From NCBI GenBank assembly GCA_023433345.1, contig JAEZDA010000116.1:1-6466 (forward strand): a stretch of DNA of 6,466 nucleotides, read 5' to 3'. Shown piece by piece: positions 6,447-6,466 of this stretch (the stretch's first letter is position 1; every line of letters starts with the position of its first letter). The DNA is from Bacteroidota bacterium. GTDB taxonomy: Bacteria; Bacteroidota; Bacteroidia; Chitinophagales; Chitinophagaceae. A model generated the notes under the pieces. It was not told the DNA's origin. It ran no database searches and worked only from the letters and a program-made list of their open reading frames with translations. The translations under genes and the position numbers were made by a program.

Positions 6447-6463
6447 GGCCTACCGTGTAGGCC
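6447..6463. repeat. Inverted repeat GGCCTAC-CGT-GTAGGCC
   Basis: A perfect seven-pair stem with a three-base loop, ending three bases before the right edge. It directly follows GTTAGGGATAGGCA. There is no adjoining U run on the visible side, so I do not call it a terminator. Confidence 0.65.
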
Positions 6464-6466
6464 AGA

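Larger units (their letters stand above)
6187..6466. other. Non-coding region with repeats and many inverted repeats
   Basis: I find no credible gene, tRNA or rRNA in the 280 bases up to the right edge. The part nearest the DUF255 gene is its leader: an A6 run and a heptamer repeat. The rest holds at least five stem-forming segments, near 6226-6248, 6280-6300, 6330-6342, 6401-6415 and 6447-6463, plus long-range complementarity between 6320-6327 and 6416-6423. The DUF255 promoter should lie here, but no TAnnTTTG match is clear on the minus strand. Confidence 0.7.

Noticed and set aside
6187..6466. CRISPR array, tRNA or insertion-sequence end at the right edge
   Set aside because: The repeats are 7-base and contiguous without spacers, no cloverleaf with a TTC arm was found, and no transposase or paired terminal repeats with target duplication are visible.

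Overview
The window carries the start of a type IX secretion system (T9SS) / gliding-motility motor operon from a member of the Bacteroidota. All genes lie on the minus strand, so transcription runs from high to low coordinates. In transcription order they are: a DUF255/thioredoxin-fold protein of the YyaL/SSP411 family (6186-4144), gldK (3993-2698), gldL (2573-1818), gldM (1757-270), and the first 88 codons of gldN (264 to the left edge, incomplete). The gldK-L-M-N order is the diagnostic T9SS core (porK-L-M-N in Porphyromonas). Together with A-rich leaders lacking Shine-Dalgarno sequences and one TAnnTTTG promoter box, it places the organism in Bacteroidota. Moderate GC and the protein style suggest the Chitinophagia/Sphingobacteriia side rather than Flavobacteriia; that finer placement is an inference.

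How the genes work together: GldL (two inner-membrane helices) and GldM (one inner-membrane helix plus a long periplasmic shaft) form the proton-driven rotary motor. GldK (an outer-membrane lipoprotein with a formylglycine-generating-enzyme-like fold) and GldN (periplasmic) form the ring under the outer membrane that receives the motion, which powers protein export and, in gliding species, surface adhesin movement. Residues known to matter in the Flavobacterium johnsoniae motor are mostly recognisable: GldL Lys31, His34 and Glu49, and GldM Arg8 and Tyr16. The second membrane glutamate and a tyrosine of the flavobacterial GldL are not present at the equivalent positions.

Layout: 1-264 gldN 5' part with an in-frame 15-bp tandem repeat; 270-1757 gldM; 1758-1817 short gap; 1818-2573 gldL; 2574-2697 a 124-bp gap with a strong stem-loop that may act as an attenuator or mRNA processing/stability element; 2698-3993 gldK; 3994-4143 gap with a probable gldK promoter box; 4144-6186 the DUF255 protein, probably a separate transcription unit; 6187-6466 non-coding sequence with a five-copy heptanucleotide repeat against the DUF255 start codon and a dense set of inverted repeats that no gene explains.

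The main systems are known families. I see no convincing wholly new protein system. The least explained parts are the structured 280-bp stretch at the right edge and the gldK-gldL hairpin.
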